Part shown: in pieces, positions 8,150-17,040 of the stretch
Numbering within the stretch: the first letter of the stretch is position 1
How the letters are laid out: the number at the start of each line of letters is the position of its first letter
Notes under the pieces: generated by a model
What the model was told of the DNA's origin: nothing
The model's database searches: none
What the model saw: the letters and a program-made list of their open reading frames with translations, nothing else
DNA from: Bacillus sp. HNG
GTDB taxonomy: Bacteria; Bacillota; Bacilli; Bacillales; Bacillaceae_L
Assembly (NCBI RefSeq): GCF_003400205.1
Contig: NZ_QUQV01000001.1
Location: forward strand, 372,001-436,000
DNA: 64,000 nt
Reading direction: 5' to 3'
Position numbers and translations under genes: made by a program

Positions 8150-8875
8150 TTAGCAATGCCAACCACCATTGACAGACAACACTTGACCCGTAATATAAGA
8201 AGCTTTATTTGAAAGTAGAAATGCAACCGCATTTGCAACCTCACTTGGCTCTCCAATTCTTCCCATCGGAATATCTTCACTAATGCCTTCGATATCTTCA
8301 GGAGTAAATTCCTTAAGCATGTTTGTATCAATTGCGCCGGGTGCAACAGCGTTAACTCTAATTCCACTAAGCGCAACTTCCTTTGCTAAAGCTTTTACAA
8401 ATGAAATTTGACCACCCTTTACCATTGAATAAAGTACTTCACAGGAGGCTCCTGTGATTCCCCAAATCGAGGAGATAACGATAATATTTCCACTTTTTTT
8501 TGTGATCATGTTTGGAAGCAATGCTTTTGTTAACATATATGGTGTACTCACATGAAGTTGTACCATTTGTTCAACTGTCTTTTCATCAAAATCAGTCATA
8601 AGTCCAAACACACTCTTACCGGAATTATGGATAACTGCGTCAATTGGATGTTCAATTTGGTTAACTAATTGATTTACTCCGTTCGCAATGCTTAAATCTG
8701 CCTTAATCAGGAATGTTTCCACACCTTTAGAAGCTAACTCTTCTGCAATCGTTTTTATAGATTGTTCATTTTCATGGTAATGGAGGTATAACGAATAGCC
8801 CAGACTGGCAATTTCTTTAGCAATGGCACTTCCAATTCCTCCACTCGCCCCTGTCACTAATGCATATTTTTTCAT
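8150..8875 (-). CDS. ymfI: SDR-family reductase YmfI (EF-P modification)
   Basis: Short-chain dehydrogenase/reductase of 241 residues with the NAD(P)-binding TGASGGIG at 8-15, the NSG motif near 84-86 and the catalytic S136, Y149 and K153 (YSMVK). In B. subtilis YmfI is required for the final reduction that gives EF-P its 5-aminopentanol group on the tip lysine, which helps ribosomes through polyproline stretches. The closest general relatives are FabG 3-oxoacyl-ACP reductases, but the position between ymfH and ymfJ argues for YmfI. A terminator and a family A repeat separate it from ymfH. Confidence 0.92.
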   Translation of the reverse strand: MKKYALVTGASGGIGSAIAKEIASLGYSLYLHYHENEQSIKTIAEELASKGVETFLIKADLSIANGVNQLVNQIEHPIDAVIHNSGKSVFGLMTDFDEKTVEQMVQLHVSTPYMLTKALLPNMITKKSGNIIVISSIWGITGASCEVLYSMVKGGQISFVKALAKEVALSGIRVNAVAPGAIDTNMLKEFTPEDIEGISEDIPMGRIGEPSEVANAVAFLLSNKASYITGQVLSVNGGWHC

Positions 8876-8890
8876 TACTCATTTCCCCTT

Positions 8891-8924
8891 AAAAAAGCAT
8901 CCTTCACAAAAGGATGCTTTTTTT
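8891..8924 (-). terminator. Intrinsic terminator between ymfH and ymfI
   Basis: AAAAAAGCATCCTT, a short loop, AGGATGCTTTTTTT is symmetrical and could stop transcription in both directions; on the minus strand it would end the ymfF-ymfH transcript. Confidence 0.85.
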
Positions 8925-8927
8925 CCA

Positions 8928-9087
8928 TCAAAATGCGCCTTGGCGTATTTGTGCCCGATTTTCTTAGGCCAACACGAGGTGGGTCACAAAGACGTTGGAT
9001 GTGGCGTTCTTAGTCTTTGATCCTACTCCTCGAAAAATTTCCCTTTGAAAAGTCGTGGCATCCGCCGTAGGCTTTAACTTTATTTAG
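8928..9087 (+). repeat. Repeat family A, copy 2
   Basis: Starts with the hairpin CAAAATGCGCC-tt-GGCGTATTTG, continues with a CCAAC/GTGGG pair, the CAAAGAC...GTCTTTG stem (its inner GCCACA arm lost by a six-base deletion) and ends with CCGCCGTAGGC and TTTAACTTTATTTA. The second arm of the terminal stem is not present, so the copy is truncated. The 299-base gap between ymfI and ymfH holds this repeat and the terminator; 9088-9174 shows nothing further. Confidence 0.85.
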
Positions 9088-9174
9088 CCAAGGTTAGTAC
9101 CCTGCAATTATTATACTCATATTACGAATATCTCACCACTTAAAAAGATACGTAGCCTTCTGAAATAAACTTAT

Positions 9175-10461
9175 CTATTTTTTAGGTATTACCTGGCACT
9201 CGGTCATTCGAACTTCATCAAAGAATTCATTTACCGTGTTTGTTATATCATCGACGGTTAGACTTTCCATCATGGGAACGACATCGAATAAATTCATTTC
9301 ATTAAATGCATATCTTGTAAATTGATTTGCAATATAATCTGGTGAATTTAAAGAGCGTAAAAACGCACCAATCTTTTTCTTTTTGACACGTTCTAATTCT
9401 TCAGAAGTGATTCCTTGGTTTTTACTTGAAAGCATAATTTGTCTAATTTTTGATGATAATTCATCAGGGTTAGGTGTATCACCGCCAACGACCGCAAAAC
9501 CAAACCCTTGTTCTTCCGTATAATCAAACGTAAACGTGTCATCGATTAAGCCCTCATCATATAATTCCTGATAGTACTTAGAGCTTTTTCCAAACAGCCA
9601 ATCCAGAATAATCGTTAAAGACAATTCTTGTTTTAGCAATTGATCGCCCTTACGAGACGGATTTAAGGCTTTTACGCCCACCATACATTTTGAGGATTGA
9701 ACATTCATTTTAAGAACTTTCTTCTTTTCATTTACTTCAATTGGTTCATCTTCAAAATGGCGTTTAATTTCTGGCTGATCCTTGTAATCTTTTTGTGCTT
9801 GGTTAGAACGAATTTGGTCCATTATTTTTTCCGGTTCAATGGGACCCACAACAAATAAAACCATATTACTCGGATGATAGAAGGTTTCATAGCATTCATA
9901 AAGCATATCTTTTGTTATTTTGGCAATGGAATCAATTGTTCCTGCAATGTCAATTCGTACTGGGTGGTTTTTATACATATTTTCAATGACACCAAAATAT
10001 AGTCTCCAATCAGGATTGTCATCGTACATTGTAATTTCTTGCCCAATGATGCCCTTTTCTTTTTCTACTGTTTTTTCCGTAAAATAAGGACTTTGAACAA
10101 AGTCAATCAACGTCTTCAAATTCAATTCTACATTGGATGTAGATGAAAAAAGATAAGCAGTTCTAGTAAATGAAGTAAACGCATTGGCTGATGCACCTTG
10201 TTTACTAAAATCTTGGAAAACATCGCCATCCTCTTTTTCAAACAGCTTATGCTCTAAAAAATGAGCAATTCCATCTGGTACATGAACGAAATCATCCTTC
10301 CCTAATGGTATAAATTGATTATCCACAGAACCATAATTTGTCGTGAACGTAGCATAGGTTTTGTTAAATCCCTTTTTAGGAAGGATATAGACATTTAGTC
10401 CGTTATCAAGTTTTTCATGAAAAAGAACCTCTTGAAGTTGATCAAATGTGATTTTTTCCAT
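9175..10461 (-). CDS. ymfH: M16 peptidase YmfH (EF-P modification-associated)
   Basis: Zinc metallopeptidase of the M16 (pitrilysin) family, 428 residues. The inverted zinc motif HFLEH sits at residues 67-71, with E142 in 'GQEITMYDDNP' as the likely third ligand, so this is the catalytically competent half of a pair with YmfF. The two form a heterodimer like mitochondrial processing peptidase; the B. subtilis genes are linked to EF-P 5-aminopentanol modification and to peptide handling. Its ATG shares one base with the ymfF stop (TAATG), showing translational coupling. AAGGAGG-like GGAGGGAGGCAAG precedes the start. Confidence 0.93.
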   Translation of the reverse strand: MEKITFDQLQEVLFHEKLDNGLNVYILPKKGFNKTYATFTTNYGSVDNQFIPLGKDDFVHVPDGIAHFLEHKLFEKEDGDVFQDFSKQGASANAFTSFTRTAYLFSSTSNVELNLKTLIDFVQSPYFTEKTVEKEKGIIGQEITMYDDNPDWRLYFGVIENMYKNHPVRIDIAGTIDSIAKITKDMLYECYETFYHPSNMVLFVVGPIEPEKIMDQIRSNQAQKDYKDQPEIKRHFEDEPIEVNEKKKVLKMNVQSSKCMVGVKALNPSRKGDQLLKQELSLTIILDWLFGKSSKYYQELYDEGLIDDTFTFDYTEEQGFGFAVVGGDTPNPDELSSKIRQIMLSSKNQGITSEELERVKKKKIGAFLRSLNSPDYIANQFTRYAFNEMNLFDVVPMMESLTVDDITNTVNEFFDEVRMTECQVIPKK

Positions 10462-11741
10462 TACTTGCCTCCCTCCAATCCAGTAAGGAAGTAGATGGTA
10501 TCAAGTTCAATTTTTTTTGCCACATTGACTACTTCCTCCTTCGTTACAGCTTCTATTCCAGAAATCCAATCTTCAAGCTTCCTTGGTTTTGGGGAAACAA
10601 CATTATGATACAGGACCTCTGCAATTCCTCGTGATGTATCAATGGTTTCAAGTAGTTGATTCCGGATTACAGCTTTTGTTTGAGTCATGATCTCATCTGT
10701 AAAATCACCATCGACCATCGCTTGCAATTGTTCCTTTATAATGGTTACTGCACGATCATAATTAGAAACATCGATTCCAGACATCACCATTAATAATCCC
10801 TTATGACTTTCTACCCTTGATGCTGCATAGTAGGCCAAGCTTTCTTTTTCACGTACATTAATAAATAATTTTGAATGCGAAAACCCACCAAATATCCCGT
10901 TGAATACCTGAAGAGCATCATAATCAGGATCACTATAGGTTGTATTTGTACGATATCCAATATTTAGCTTACCTTGTTTAACATCCTGTTTTTCAATCAC
11001 TTCATTGACTTTTACGACCTGTTTTGTTTTCGTTTCTGTAAATGGCCGCTTGTTTCGATCAGCAAATACAAACGTGGATGAAACAACTTCCTTTACCTTT
11101 TCTGGTTCGATATTACCAATAATATATAAGTCAATCTCGTCTTCTTCGATTACTTTTTGATAATAATCGTATAAAGATTGTGCCGAAATAGTATCAATGT
11201 CTTCAATTCTTCCATTAACGTGAAGATGATATGGTTCATCTTTACACATTTCTTCAACTAAGCGTAGATTTGAATACCTCATTTTATCATCATTAACAGC
11301 TTGAATTCGTTGCTTAAGGCTACGTTTCTCTTTTTCAACGATCGTATTCTTAAAAGCTCCATTTTCAGTAATAGGAGAAAGTACCATCTCCTGTAACAAT
11401 GCAATGGCTTTATCAAGAAGTGGTGTTTGATCTTTTAAAAATAATTCATTCGCAATTTCAACAAAAAATGTAATAATGTGATTTTCACCTTTTTTAGCTA
11501 AATCCACATATAACGCAGCTCCATATAATTCGTCTAGATAAGAGCGTAAACTAGTTGTTGAGGGATAGCTAGCTGTTTCACTTTGCAGGACGTATGGTAG
11601 CAATGCCCTCTGTGTTACGTATTCCTCCTGAAGCGGTGCTTTCATTCGTAATACAATCGTATTTGTTTTAAATTTATCTGTTTTTATCGTGTGAAGAGTC
11701 AAGCCACTTAATTTATGCTCAGTTTCATTAAGTAAAAACAT
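10461..11741 (-). CDS. ymfF: M16 family protein YmfF, non-catalytic partner of YmfH
   Basis: The 426-residue product has the M16 fold but no HxxEH zinc motif anywhere in its N-terminal half, as expected of the inactive subunit that pairs with YmfH. The glycine-rich loop 'GIFGGFSHSKLF' typical of the partner subunit is present near residue 300. Start is ATG at 11741, with AAAAGGAGG nine bases upstream; a frame start nine codons earlier would place this Shine-Dalgarno inside the gene. It is the first gene of the ymfF-ymfH unit. Its exact role in EF-P modification is known only genetically. Confidence 0.92.
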   Translation of the reverse strand: MFLLNETEHKLSGLTLHTIKTDKFKTNTIVLRMKAPLQEEYVTQRALLPYVLQSETASYPSTTSLRSYLDELYGAALYVDLAKKGENHIITFFVEIANELFLKDQTPLLDKAIALLQEMVLSPITENGAFKNTIVEKEKRSLKQRIQAVNDDKMRYSNLRLVEEMCKDEPYHLHVNGRIEDIDTISAQSLYDYYQKVIEEDEIDLYIIGNIEPEKVKEVVSSTFVFADRNKRPFTETKTKQVVKVNEVIEKQDVKQGKLNIGYRTNTTYSDPDYDALQVFNGIFGGFSHSKLFINVREKESLAYYAASRVESHKGLLMVMSGIDVSNYDRAVTIIKEQLQAMVDGDFTDEIMTQTKAVIRNQLLETIDTSRGIAEVLYHNVVSPKPRKLEDWISGIEAVTKEEVVNVAKKIELDTIYFLTGLEGGK

Positions 11742-11883
11742 GTAAACATAGCCTCCTTTTTTCGTCATAACTTAAAACCATATATGGCTATTTTTCAACC
11801 AAAACCGTTTAATTAGTCTTAAAATCACTATAACCTCAAATTAGCAATAATTTCAAGTTTTGACCCATAAATTTCCTATGAAC

Positions 11884-12036
11884 AAAGTGCAAGTGCCTTG
11901 AAATAGAACATCGACTAACTACTGCCATGTCCTGTGGCAAACGTAGATGTCAGCACTAGGATGTCAGAAGGCGGTTTTGCCTTCCGAAGCGATTGCCTTA
12001 TGACCTCGAGCGGCTAGGCGCTGGAGCTGGACTTGA
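11884..12036. repeat. Repeat family B, copy 1 (longest)
   Basis: A hairpin-forming repeat: outer arms AAGTGCAAGTGCC and GGCGCTGGAGCTGGACTT, the shared block TTATGACCTCGAG and the inner stem GAAGGC...GCCTTC. It differs from the other copies by an extra segment with its own hairpin (TGCCA...TGGCA, about 11922-11939). The 393-base gap between ymfF and nupQ holds only this repeat and the nupQ terminator, plus AT-rich DNA that probably carries the ymfF promoter, not pinned down. Confidence 0.8.
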
Positions 12037-12092
12037 ATACAACTAACAAAATTTGTATACAATGAGATAAATTTTATAATTTCCTAGAACAC

Positions 12093-12122
12093 AAAAAAGG
12101 AATGGCATTTAGCCATTCCTTT
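12093..12122 (-). terminator. Intrinsic terminator after nupQ
   Basis: Minus strand AAAAGGAATGGC, three-base loop, GCCATTCCTTTTTT, 12 bases after the nupQ stop. It ends the nucleoside transporter operon. Confidence 0.9.
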
Positions 12123-12134
12123 TAAAAATGATAT

Positions 12135-13088
12135 TTATCGTTTCCCTGAATCAAAAGGTTCACCAGCAGCCTTAGGTGCTTGCGATGATTTAGAGAATAT
12201 AACCAATGCAATTAAAGTGACCACATAAGGGAAAATTTTCAAGATAATTGGTGGAAAAACGGCAAGCTCAGGGATAACCTGTGAAACGTTGGCAACTGTA
12301 CTTGCAAAACCAAAGAACAAGGTAGCGCCTAATATTCCCAGAGGCTTCCATTGTCCGAAGATTAATGACGCAAGAGCTAAGAATCCTAAGCCAGAAACGT
12401 TTCCAGTAAATTCACCCGCATATGTCACAATAATTAGAGCACCACCTAAACCTGAAAATGCGCCAGATAGTATGACTCCTAGGTAGCGTACTCGTTTTAC
12501 ATTAACTCCTGCGGCTTCTGCAGCTTGTGGATATTCACCACAAGAACGCAAACGAAGTCCTATTTTTGTTTTGTATAATACAAATGCACTTATTAACAAA
12601 ACAACCAGGATAAACCACGTTGTTGGATATGTTTTTGTGAAAAACAGATCCCCGATAACAGGAATTGAAGCTAGTCCAGGAATATCAGTCGGTGTAAAAC
12701 CACTTGTAATTCGGATATTTCCACTACCTGTAATATTTCTTGCTAAGAATACTGTTAATGCACCGGCTATCATATTGATGGCAGTACCACTAATAATTTG
12801 GTTAGCATTTAAGTTAATGCTAGCAAACGCATGTAATAATGAAAAGATAATCCCAACAACGGCTGCTGCAATCAAGCCAAGCCATAGAACTGCATTATGA
12901 TTTGAAATTGTATCCTGAAGATAATAAATCGTTAGGGCACCAGCAAATGCACCAAAAATCATTAGCCCGTCTAAACCGATATTGACAACACCACTTCGTT
13001 CACTAAATAATCCTCCAAGTGCTGTAATAAGAAGGGGGATTGTAAATACGATTGCATATGGAAAAATCTGTTCAATGATTGACCACAT
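12135..13088 (-). CDS. nupQ: Nucleoside ABC transporter permease (NupQ-like)
   Basis: Membrane permease of 317 residues from the branched-chain amino acid/BMP-type class (BPD_transp_2), with about eight hydrophobic spans and the coupling-helix signature 'CGEYPQAAEAAGVNVKRVRYLGV' summarised by EYPQAAEAAG at about 181-190. The motif 'GLIAGGI/GLDGLMIFGAF' near residues 38-50 is typical of the second permease in such systems. B. subtilis NupNOPQ (YufNOPQ) imports guanosine and other nucleosides. The gene starts one base after the nupP stop and ends the operon. Substrate is inferred from the family. Confidence 0.88.
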   Translation of the reverse strand: MWSIIEQIFPYAIVFTIPLLITALGGLFSERSGVVNIGLDGLMIFGAFAGALTIYYLQDTISNHNAVLWLGLIAAAVVGIIFSLLHAFASINLNANQIISGTAINMIAGALTVFLARNITGSGNIRITSGFTPTDIPGLASIPVIGDLFFTKTYPTTWFILVVLLISAFVLYKTKIGLRLRSCGEYPQAAEAAGVNVKRVRYLGVILSGAFSGLGGALIIVTYAGEFTGNVSGLGFLALASLIFGQWKPLGILGATLFFGFASTVANVSQVIPELAVFPPIILKIFPYVVTLIALVIFSKSSQAPKAAGEPFDSGKR

Positions 13089-13089
13089 A

Positions 13090-14160
13090 TTACGCTTCCT
13101 CCTTTTTTACAGCTTTGCTTTTTGAATTATTTCGTCGTTTCATGAATTTATTTATTAAACGTTCAATCAAAATACTTGTTGCAGCAAAATATATAATGAT
13201 TGCAATGATTGTATTTGCAAGTTCTGGTGGAATTTCTGTCATCGCATTCATAAATCCAGTTCCTGAATAAAGGATTCCAAAGAATACAGCTGCAAAGAAT
13301 ACTCCGATAGGATTGTTAGCTCCTAATAAAGCTACGGCAATTCCGTCAAAGCCTTGTGCTGGCAAAATTCCAATTTGCATGCTCGTCGCATTTCCTGTGT
13401 ACATTGCAACACCAGCAAGACCTGCTAATCCACCAGAAATGAGCATGGATAATACAATATTTGAATTCACTCGCATACCTGCATACTCTGCAGCATCACG
13501 GTTAAACCCAACCGCTTTCAATTCAAAGCCTAAAGTTGTTTTATTAATGATAAAACCAACTATAATAACCGCAATAATACCTAGGAACAAACCAAGATTG
13601 ATATAGGAGCCTTGGAACATTTCCGTTAAAAATGGCACACGTAATGTTGCTTCATCCGCTAACTTTCTTGATTCTGTTTCAAGAAACTCTCCCTTGAAAT
13701 ATCCAGGAACAACATAATATACAGTCCAATATGCAACCCAGTTCATCATGATTGTAGAAACAACCTCATGCACATTAAATCTTGCTTTAAGCAATCCTGG
13801 AATAAACGCCCAAAGAGCTCCTCCAAGAAAACCGAGTAATATCATAACGAGCAGGAGAATGGGTCTGGACCAGTCAAAAGTTAAACCAACAGCAGTCGCA
13901 ACTAGACCACCAATTAGCATTTGACCAGAAGCTCCGATATTAAATAAACCTGTACGGAATGCAAAAGCAACCGATAAACCAGTAAAGATTAATGGTGATG
14001 CAGTCGCTAATGTATCCCCAATTCTAGAGATGTTTTTTAATCCTCCCTGGAACAAGTAACTATACCCTTCGAAGGGATTGCTTCCAATGAAAAGCATTAA
14101 TATTCCACCAGCTATTAGACCTAAAAGCACTGCAATTAATGAAACAATTGTGGTTCTCAT
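13090..14160 (-). CDS. nupP: Nucleoside ABC transporter permease (NupP-like)
   Basis: Permease of 356 residues and partner of NupQ. About nine hydrophobic segments are visible, starting with a membrane span at 5-27, plus the coupling motif 'AVGFNRDAAEYAGM' near residue 235. The C-terminus is a basic cytoplasmic tail rich in Arg/Lys/Asn. Its ATG overlaps the nupO stop (ATGA), so the two are translationally coupled. Together NupP and NupQ form the channel served by the NupO ATPase and the NupN lipoprotein. Confidence 0.88.
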   Translation of the reverse strand: MRTTIVSLIAVLLGLIAGGILMLFIGSNPFEGYSYLFQGGLKNISRIGDTLATASPLIFTGLSVAFAFRTGLFNIGASGQMLIGGLVATAVGLTFDWSRPILLLVMILLGFLGGALWAFIPGLLKARFNVHEVVSTIMMNWVAYWTVYYVVPGYFKGEFLETESRKLADEATLRVPFLTEMFQGSYINLGLFLGIIAVIIVGFIINKTTLGFELKAVGFNRDAAEYAGMRVNSNIVLSMLISGGLAGLAGVAMYTGNATSMQIGILPAQGFDGIAVALLGANNPIGVFFAAVFFGILYSGTGFMNAMTEIPPELANTIIAIIIYFAATSILIERLINKFMKRRNNSKSKAVKKEEA

Positions 14161-15683
14161 ACACTTCTCTCCTTACCTACACCAGCCATCATGAGACCAA
14201 CCTCATTTTCATTTGTTTCAGAGGCATTTACAATCCCAATAAGTTCACCGTTGTTAACTATGGCAATGCGATCAGATAGCTGCAATACTTCATCGAGTTC
14301 CAGAGAAATTAAAAGTACTGCCTTACCTTTGTCACGGTGCTCGACCAACCGTTTATGAATATATTCAATTGACCCAACATCGAGACCACGAGTTGGTTGA
14401 ACCGCAACTAGCAAGTCAGGATCTAATTCGAGTTCACGTCCAATAATTGCTTTTTGTTGGTTACCACCGGATAAGGTTCTTGCTATGGAAACTTCCCCTT
14501 CTCCTGAACGCACATCAAAATTTTCTAAGATCTTTTTCGCATATTCTTTCATTGCAGAAACTTTTAGTAGGCCGTGCTTTGAAAATGGTGGTTTATTATA
14601 AACTTCAAGTACCATATTGGATTGGAGCGTGTAGTCCAATACAAGTCCACGTTTTTGTCTATCTTCAGGAATATGAGCAATCCCCTTATCAATTCTTTTA
14701 CGAACCGATAGACTTGTGATATCCTCTCCATTTAATAGTATTTTACCCGACTCTGCCTTACGAAGACCTGTTATTGCTTCGACTAACTCAGATTGACCAT
14801 TACCTTCAACGCCTGCAACTCCGACAATTTCTCCTTTGCGTACGGATATAGAAAAGTTTTTCAAACCTAAAACCTTTCTATTATTTTTTACGGAGAGAGA
14901 ATCTATTTCTAAAACCACTTCACCTGGTTTACTTTCTTCTTTATCTACATTAAAGGAAACATGTCGACCTACCATCATTTCCGCTAAGTTTGCTTCACTT
15001 GTTTCTGCCACATTAACAGTACCAATATATTTGCCGCGACGAATTACCGTACAGCGGTCTGCGACAGCTTTAATTTCCTTTAATTTATGTGTAATGATGA
15101 TGATGGATTTTCCTTCTTTAATCAGGTTACGCATAATTTTCATTAATTCATCTATCTCATTTGGTGTTAAAACAGCTGTTGGCTCATCGAATATTAGCAC
15201 ATCAGCTTCACGGAAAAGCATCTTCATAATCTCAACCCGCTGCTGCATTCCAACAGAAATGTCTTCTATTTTAGCATGAGGGTCTACATTTAGTCCGTAA
15301 TATTTAGACAGTTCTTCAATCCGTTTCGCGGCACTATTAATATCTAGGACAACCCCATTCTTTATTGGTTCGCTACCTAAAATGATATTTTCAGTAACCG
15401 TAAAATTATCTACTAGTTTAAAGTGTTGATGCACCATTCCAATACCTAGACGGTTTGCCACATTAGGGTTGGAGATATGCACTTTTTCCCCATTTACTTT
15501 AATCATCCCTTGCTCAGGCTGATACATACCAAATAAAACACCCATAAGCGTGGACTTTCCTGCCCCATTTTCACCAAGCAGGGCATGTATCTCTCCCTTT
15601 TTTAAAGTAAGAGTGATATTATCATTTGCTACAATCCCAGGAAATTCCTTCCTAATATTCAGCATTTCTACAACATATTCCAT
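14157..15683 (-). CDS. nupO: Nucleoside ABC transporter ATPase, two ABC domains (NupO-like)
   Basis: ATP-binding subunit of 508 residues with two fused ABC domains, as in ribose- and nucleoside-type importers. The first has GENGAGKS at 37-44, a degenerate 'ISVGMQQRVEIMKML' signature and Walker B 'ADVLIFDEPTAVLT'; the second has the degenerate Walker A GVEGNGQSE and the signature LSGGNQQK with 'PDLLVAVQPTRGLD'. Such asymmetric sites are normal for the class. Start is ATG at 15683 with AAGGTGAG upstream; a GTG four codons earlier is part of that Shine-Dalgarno. A terminator lies between nupN and this gene, so ATPase levels may be below those of the binding protein. Confidence 0.9.
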   Translation of the reverse strand: MEYVVEMLNIRKEFPGIVANDNITLTLKKGEIHALLGENGAGKSTLMGVLFGMYQPEQGMIKVNGEKVHISNPNVANRLGIGMVHQHFKLVDNFTVTENIILGSEPIKNGVVLDINSAAKRIEELSKYYGLNVDPHAKIEDISVGMQQRVEIMKMLFREADVLIFDEPTAVLTPNEIDELMKIMRNLIKEGKSIIIITHKLKEIKAVADRCTVIRRGKYIGTVNVAETSEANLAEMMVGRHVSFNVDKEESKPGEVVLEIDSLSVKNNRKVLGLKNFSISVRKGEIVGVAGVEGNGQSELVEAITGLRKAESGKILLNGEDITSLSVRKRIDKGIAHIPEDRQKRGLVLDYTLQSNMVLEVYNKPPFSKHGLLKVSAMKEYAKKILENFDVRSGEGEVSIARTLSGGNQQKAIIGRELELDPDLLVAVQPTRGLDVGSIEYIHKRLVEHRDKGKAVLLISLELDEVLQLSDRIAIVNNGELIGIVNASETNENEVGLMMAGVGKERSV

Positions 15684-15792
15684 AGTAGCACTCACCTTTT
15701 TCTAGACTCATATCCTTTTTTATTAGGAGTCCCCTATCCACATCTAAAAATGTAGAAAGATGTGTTACGTTCACCTTTTTAGGTTATATACA

Positions 15793-15820
15793 AAAGAGAC
15801 GGATGAAAACCGTCTCTCTT
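15793..15820 (-). terminator. Terminator/attenuator between nupN and nupO
   Basis: Minus strand AGAGACGG, a loop of about eight bases, CCGTCTCT and a short T run, ten bases after the nupN stop. A partial terminator here is a usual way to make more binding lipoprotein than membrane subunits. Confidence 0.75.
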
Positions 15821-15830
15821 TAAACTACAC

Positions 15831-16934
15831 TTACTTGATTAAATCACCTTGTTCACCTGAGACTTTAATTTCACCTGATTTAACCTTTTCAAAGATTTCT
15901 TTCACTTGCTTAACTGTTTCCTCGCTTAAGTTAGGGTTTTCATCTGGAATACCTACACCATCATTTTTAACATCGTAGGTTAACGTTTCGCCACCAGGGA
16001 ATTCTCCATTTAACTCTTTTTCAATTAGTTCTTGAGTTGCGTGAGCAAGTTTCTTCATTGCAGAAGTTAAAGTAACTGATTTTTCACCTTCATAAATTCC
16101 TTCAGAATATTGGTCTACGTCAACACCAACCATCCACACTTCTTCTCCTGCTTTGGCACGGTTTTTAGCTTCTGTAAAAGCACCTACACCAACACCACCA
16201 GCAGCAGCAAAGATTACGTTTACACCACGATCATACATTTGTGCAGCAATTTGTTGACCAGCAGCTGAGTTATCAAATGATCCTTGATATACTACGTTGT
16301 CAGCTTTAATTGTTAAATTTGTTCCTAAGTTTTCATTCGCATATGCTAGACCTTGTTGGAAGCCCCAGTTAAACTTTTGAACAGCTGGAATTTCCATACC
16401 ACCGATAAATCCTGCTTCTCCTTCTTGTAACTCAAGTGCAGTAGCAACACCAGCTAAGAAACCGGATTCATGTTCAGCAAAAAATACAGCAACAGTGTTG
16501 TCAGCGACTGCAGGAACAAAGTCACCCTTATGTGGGTTACCGTCTAAAATAACAAATTTTGCGTCTTCGTATTTAGATTGTGCTTGGAAAATAGCGGTTT
16601 CAAATTTGAACCCAGGTGCTACAATAAATTTATAGCCTGCATCGTAAAGGTTACCCATTTCTTTTAGGTATTCTGCTTCAGTAGTACCAGCTGGCTTAAG
16701 ATATTTTGTTTGAATGCCAAGCTCGTCTTCTGCAGCCAAGATTCCTTCCCAAGTACCTTGGTTAAAGGATTTATCGTCAATTGTACCAGCATCAGTAACC
16801 ATACCTACTTTCAGGTCAGCACCTTTGCCATTTCCTTTACTTGTACCTTCGTCATCTGCGCTTCCACATGCTCCTAGTAATGTTCCAGCTGCAAGTAGAA
16901 ATGCAAGACCAAAACCAGCTTTCTTTTTAAACAT
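15831..16934 (-). CDS. nupN: BMP-family nucleoside-binding lipoprotein (NupN-like)
   Basis: Substrate-binding lipoprotein of 367 residues. A type II signal peptide ends in the lipobox LLGAC with the lipidated cysteine at residue 23, followed by a Gly/Ser/Asp linker. The mature part is a basic membrane protein (PnrA/Med) domain with 'VGMVTDAGTIDDKSFNQGTW' at its start (DDKSFNQ is the family hallmark) and 'VIFAAAGGVGVG' later. It binds purine nucleosides in characterised relatives. It follows the GntR regulator ymfC by 106 bases. AGGGGG precedes the ATG; a second, isolated Shine-Dalgarno lies 75 bases upstream. Confidence 0.92.
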   Translation of the reverse strand: MFKKKAGFGLAFLLAAGTLLGACGSADDEGTSKGNGKGADLKVGMVTDAGTIDDKSFNQGTWEGILAAEDELGIQTKYLKPAGTTEAEYLKEMGNLYDAGYKFIVAPGFKFETAIFQAQSKYEDAKFVILDGNPHKGDFVPAVADNTVAVFFAEHESGFLAGVATALELQEGEAGFIGGMEIPAVQKFNWGFQQGLAYANENLGTNLTIKADNVVYQGSFDNSAAGQQIAAQMYDRGVNVIFAAAGGVGVGAFTEAKNRAKAGEEVWMVGVDVDQYSEGIYEGEKSVTLTSAMKKLAHATQELIEKELNGEFPGGETLTYDVKNDGVGIPDENPNLSEETVKQVKEIFEKVKSGEIKVSGEQGDLIK

Positions 16935-17008
16935 AATTTAACCCCCTAAAAAATTTTTAATAAAACAAAGCCTTACTTTAGAATATTTGTTAGTAACGGA
17001 CTACTTAT

Positions 17009-17018
17009 TCACCTCCTT
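17009..17018 (-). promoter_or_regulatory. Free-standing Shine-Dalgarno sequence upstream of nupN
   Basis: AAGGAGGTGA is a full-length match to the 16S rRNA tail, yet no start codon follows within 12 bases except for GTG inside the motif, whose frame ends after three codons. It also forms the end of a six-codon frame (MHFLRR, ATG at 17029) preceded by AGGTGAT. It lies 75 bases before nupN. In other bacilli such isolated sequences (STAB-SD) stabilise mRNA 5' ends; that role here is inference. Confidence 0.45.
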
Positions 17019-17040
17019 AAAAAGTGCATTTTTATCACCT

